Shown piece by piece: positions 7,525-9,514 of a DNA stretch of 9,514 nt. A program made the translations under genes and the position numbers. The notes under the pieces were generated by a model. The model had not been told where the DNA came from and ran no database searches. It saw only the letters and a program-made list of their open reading frames with translations. Numbering within the stretch: the stretch's first letter is position 1; each line of letters begins with the position of its first letter. This DNA is from an uncultured Clostridia bacterium (GTDB lineage: Bacteria; Bacillota; Clostridia; Oscillospirales; Acutalibacteraceae): contig CAMFYM010000051.1 in NCBI GenBank assembly GCA_946002045.1, positions 1 through 9,514 of the forward strand. Reading direction: 5' to 3'.

Positions 7525-8484
7525 GTGAAGTACATATTTGTAATCAATCCTATTGCAGGAAATGATAACAAAAAGAAGCTTTTTTCAAGAATTAAATCTA
7601 CATTTCGTTTAATTGAAGACGAAATGATTTTGGAGGAAACAAAGTGTAAGGGTGACGCAAAGGATATTGCAAGCCGTTATGCACAAATGTACGGTAAGGA
7701 TTGTGTCATTGTATCATGTGGTGGCGACGGCACAGTACACGAGATTGCCAATGGACTTGCGCATACAGACACTCCTATGCTTATTCTTCCACTTGGGACA
7801 GGTAATGATTTTGCAAAAAAGATTTACGGCACCAAAAAGATAAATGTTGATAATGTTATTAAGGCATTTGGATTTTTGAACGGTAAGATACAATATGATG
7901 TTAAGCCTATCGACCTTATTGACTATAATGGAGAAAAATGCATAAATGTTATGTCATTTGGTCTTGATACACTTGTAGAAACCATTGGCAGAAAAATTGC
8001 AGCTAAGGTGCCTGCATTAGGGCATCAGGCATATAATCTTGCGATTTTCCCTGTGCTTTCAAAGCCACTTCATTACAGCATTTGCTATGACCTTGTCTGT
8101 CATAATATTGAAACAGGTGAGGATTACAATATGTCCTGTATTGATAAGGATTATGCATTATTTGCTATCTGTAATGCCAGCTATTACGGTGGTGGATTTT
8201 GCCCTGCTCCTGACTCAAGGCTTGATGACGGACTTCTTGATTTTGCTTTGGTTGACGGCTTACCTCTCGCAAAAGCGTTGCCTATTATTCCAAAATATTC
8301 TGCCGGTACTGCCAATGAGGAAACCTGTGGCGATATATTCCATAACGGCTACATTAAGTCAGGTAAATTCTGGATGAGTGACGGCTCTGCATTACTTGGT
8401 AATTGCGATGGCGAAAATTTTGATTATACCGAGGTTGAAATTAAGGTTGAGCCAAAGGCACTAAAGCTTTGCTTTTTGAAATAA
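7525..8484 (+). CDS. Diacylglycerol kinase / YegS-family lipid kinase
   Basis: An ATP-dependent lipid kinase of the DAGK catalytic-domain family, 319 residues, normal length for DgkB/YegS-like proteins. Visible motifs: the N-terminal INPIAG (7-12), the nucleotide-binding SCGGDGTVHEIANGL (64-78), PLGTGNDFAKK (89-99), FGLD (145-148), YYGGGFCPAPDSRLDDGLLD (220-239) and the C-terminal NCDGE (293-297), which carries the conserved acidic pair. Family members phosphorylate diacylglycerol or related lipids at the inner membrane face. The exact substrate cannot be read from sequence. The start is GTG, 7 nt after AGGGGAG (7511-7517). It may be transcribed with the upstream operon or from its own promoter. 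The long hairpin at 8509-8583 could end its transcript. Confidence 0.9.
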   Translation: MKYIFVINPIAGNDNKKKLFSRIKSTFRLIEDEMILEETKCKGDAKDIASRYAQMYGKDCVIVSCGGDGTVHEIANGLAHTDTPMLILPLGTGNDFAKKIYGTKKINVDNVIKAFGFLNGKIQYDVKPIDLIDYNGEKCINVMSFGLDTLVETIGRKIAAKVPALGHQAYNLAIFPVLSKPLHYSICYDLVCHNIETGEDYNMSCIDKDYALFAICNASYYGGGFCPAPDSRLDDGLLDFALVDGLPLAKALPIIPKYSAGTANEETCGDIFHNGYIKSGKFWMSDGSALLGNCDGENFDYTEVEIKVEPKALKLCFLK

Positions 8485-8494
8485 TCATCAAAAC

Positions 8495-8524
8495 TTAAGA
8501 ACATTTTTAAAGCTCCTTCATAGT
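8495..8524 (+). promoter_or_regulatory. Weak candidate promoter for the Cys-rich gene
   Basis: TTAAGA (8495-8500), an 18-nt spacer and CATAGT (8519-8524) match the housekeeping consensus at 4 of 6 positions in each box. The CATAGTAT string also loosely resembles a mother-cell sporulation -10. A start near 8531 would omit the left arm of the 8509-8583 hairpin and leave the RBS free. Both matches are poor, so this is only a suggestion. Confidence 0.15.
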
Positions 8525-8583
8525 ATGGTACTGAAGTTAAGACTGTTAATGGTCTTATTTCAATATTATTATGGAGGAGCTTT
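8509..8583 (+). promoter_or_regulatory. Long RNA hairpin masking the downstream RBS, with terminator-like 3' end
   Basis: Positions 8509-8525 pair with 8567-8583 over 17 consecutive base pairs, two of them G-U. The stem continues through 8528-8530/8564-8566, 8532-8536/8558-8562 and 8538-8543/8552-8557 to an 8-nt loop (8544-8551), interrupted only by small bulges and one mismatch. The right arm contains the GGAGGAG Shine-Dalgarno of the next gene (8573-8579), and the left arm CTCCTT copies the anti-Shine-Dalgarno. The stem ends in GAGCTTTTT (8577-8585), as in an intrinsic terminator. All four imperfect pairs are G-U on the plus strand, which favours a selected RNA structure over a DNA palindrome. 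A degraded MITE-like palindrome is the alternative. Confidence 0.7.
8573..8579 (+). promoter_or_regulatory. Ribosome binding site of the Cys-rich gene, decides its start
   Basis: GGAGGAG is 6 nt upstream of ATG 8586. The in-frame ATG at 8571 overlaps this site and has no RBS of its own, so 8586 is the likely start. Confidence 0.8.
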
Positions 8584-8585
8584 TT

Positions 8586-9395
8586 ATGCCGGATAACTTA
8601 ATTCCCGATACTTGTGAAAAGCGCATACACGACGCAGTTTGTATTGACACAAAGCGTATTTTTGACAGCTGTGTAAGTAAAGATTGTTTGGAAGACTTAA
8701 GGGTTACATTCTTCTCACGCAGTCAGCATTTAATTGATGAGGCTGTGACGGTGAAAACAAGAGATTGTTGCATTGAGGAGGTTAGCATTGATGTTGAAGA
8801 GGTGCCTTTTAATAGGGGCTTTTACAGTGTTGATATAACATTTTACTTCAAGATTTGCTTTGATACCTATGCAGCACCTTGCACAACTCCACAAATTGCA
8901 GTTGGTTATGCAAAATTTAACAAAAAGTGTATTCTTTACGGCAGCGACGGAGATGTAAAGGTATTTGTATCAAACCCTTGCAGTGAGGAAATTGATTGTC
9001 CTGTGGCACCGCAATATACAAATCCTTCAGCAAAGCTTCAGACAGTTGACCCTGTTATACTTTCAACTCAGATATGTGACTGCTGCGATTGCTGTATTCC
9101 GATTTGTACCTCTTTCCCACAGTCAATTCTTCGCTCTGCTGAGGATACAATGCCGTCCTGTGGTGCATCAAAGGCAATTCTTGTTACATTAGGCTTATTC
9201 TCAATAGTACAAATGGAGCGAGATGTTCAAATTCTTGTTCCTGCATATGACTATTGTCTGCCTGACAAGGAGTGCTGTTGCAACACCTCTAATCCTTGCG
9301 AAACCTTTAGAAAAATTGACTTTCCTGTTGATGAGTTTTTCCCTCCTGACAGGGACGATAAGCATTGCTGCGACAAGGATGAAAATGAAGAGTAA
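8586..9395 (+). CDS. Cysteine-rich protein of unknown function
   Basis: Function not recognised. The protein has 269 residues with 25 cysteines, including a dense cluster CDCCDCC at 164-170 followed by Cys174, plus CC at 61-62, CCC at 230-232 and CC at 261-262. There is no signal peptide and no convincing transmembrane segment, so it is probably cytosolic or deposited inside a structure. The N-terminal part (CIDTKRIFDSCVSKDCLEDL, 19-38) and the segment around VQILVPAYDYCLPDKECCC (214-232) look conserved rather than random, and I have an impression of similar proteins in Clostridia, which I cannot verify. The C terminus is acidic (DRDDKHCCDKDENEE). The cysteines could bind metal or form a cross-linked assembly such as a spore coat layer; both are inference. 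Expression is probably shaped by the hairpin that buries its RBS. Confidence 0.85.
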   Translation: MPDNLIPDTCEKRIHDAVCIDTKRIFDSCVSKDCLEDLRVTFFSRSQHLIDEAVTVKTRDCCIEEVSIDVEEVPFNRGFYSVDITFYFKICFDTYAAPCTTPQIAVGYAKFNKKCILYGSDGDVKVFVSNPCSEEIDCPVAPQYTNPSAKLQTVDPVILSTQICDCCDCCIPICTSFPQSILRSAEDTMPSCGASKAILVTLGLFSIVQMERDVQILVPAYDYCLPDKECCCNTSNPCETFRKIDFPVDEFFPPDRDDKHCCDKDENEE

Positions 9396-9442
9396 AGCAA
9401 AAATCGGTAGGATTTCTCCTACCGATTTTTACTTGCTTTTTT
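9394..9442. terminator. Strong bidirectional intrinsic terminator
   Basis: A perfect 14-bp stem, 9399-9412 with 9417-9430, encloses a TTTC loop. It contains a G/C-rich core (CGGTAGG/CCTACCG) flanked by A5 on the left and T5 on the right, so it has a T tract in either direction. Outer bases AAAGC (9394-9398) also pair with GCTTT (9435-9439). It begins at the stop of the Cys-rich gene and ends at the stop of the convergent minus-strand gene, so it likely serves both. Confidence 0.93.
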
Positions 9443-9514
9443 ATTCTTCAAATACAGGGTACATAGGCAATAAAGAGTAATCCGAACCTGCCAAAAATGC
9501 AGAATTAAAGCGAC
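9441..9514 (-). CDS. 3' end of a convergent gene, partial, product unknown
   Basis: On the minus strand an open frame enters from the right window edge and runs 24 codons to a TAA stop (TTA at 9441-9443). It ends in GSDYSLLPMYPVFEE, which reads like a genuine protein C terminus. The stop lies directly beside the bidirectional terminator, as expected for a convergent gene pair. The stretch is too short to name a family, and its start is outside the window. A chance open frame of this length is possible, so support comes mainly from position and composition. Confidence 0.5.
   Translation of the reverse strand, partial: RFNSAFLAGSDYSLLPMYPVFEE

Noticed and set aside
8564..8569. TATTAT as a -10 box for the Cys-rich gene
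   Set aside because: It is 5 of 6 to consensus but has no -35 at 16-18 nt spacing, and a start about 7 nt downstream would remove the RBS.
9223..9480. Plus-strand 85-codon open frame overlapping the end of the Cys-rich gene
   Set aside because: It reads through the terminator hairpin and lies in a shifted frame of a better-supported gene; no RBS or family motif.
1..9514. CRISPR arrays, tRNA or rRNA genes, insertion sequences, phage or defence genes
   Set aside because: I saw no regularly spaced direct repeats, no cloverleaf or rRNA-like sequence, and no transposase or integrase motifs on either strand.

Overview
The window is AT-rich and densely coded, with GGAGG-type ribosome binding sites, tight or overlapping gene junctions, and two GTG starts. 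The proteins look like those of a low-GC anaerobic Firmicute, most likely Clostridia (Ruminococcaceae/Oscillospiraceae-like). That placement rests on composition, gene style and protein motifs, not on a database search.

Region 1 (47-5353) is an aromatic amino acid operon: tyrA, aroB, aroA, aroC, pheA. It supplies dehydroquinate synthase, EPSP synthase and chorismate synthase, plus both branch enzymes after chorismate: a prephenate dehydrogenase toward tyrosine and a fused chorismate mutase/prephenate dehydratase with an ACT domain toward phenylalanine. Junctions are a 1-nt overlap, a 3-nt gap, an 11-nt overlap and a 15-nt gap, so translation is probably coupled. DAHP synthase, dehydroquinase, shikimate dehydrogenase and shikimate kinase are not in the window.

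Region 2 (5379-7441) continues on the same strand with no visible terminator. It holds a TVP38/TMEM64 (VTT) family membrane protein and a galactokinase-family GHMP kinase whose sugar-binding motif departs from true galactokinases. Neither has an obvious role in aromatic synthesis.

Region 3 (7442-8484) has an 83-nt gap with a modest hairpin, then a diacylglycerol kinase/YegS-family lipid kinase.

Region 4 (8485-9440) is the most unusual part. A 75-nt imperfect hairpin (8509-8583) buries the Shine-Dalgarno sequence of the next gene and ends in a T run, so one element could act both as a terminator and as an RBS-masking leader. The gene behind it encodes a 269-residue protein with 25 cysteines and no recognised function. 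A strong bidirectional terminator (about 9394-9442) follows, shared with the 3' end of a convergent minus-strand gene that runs off the window.
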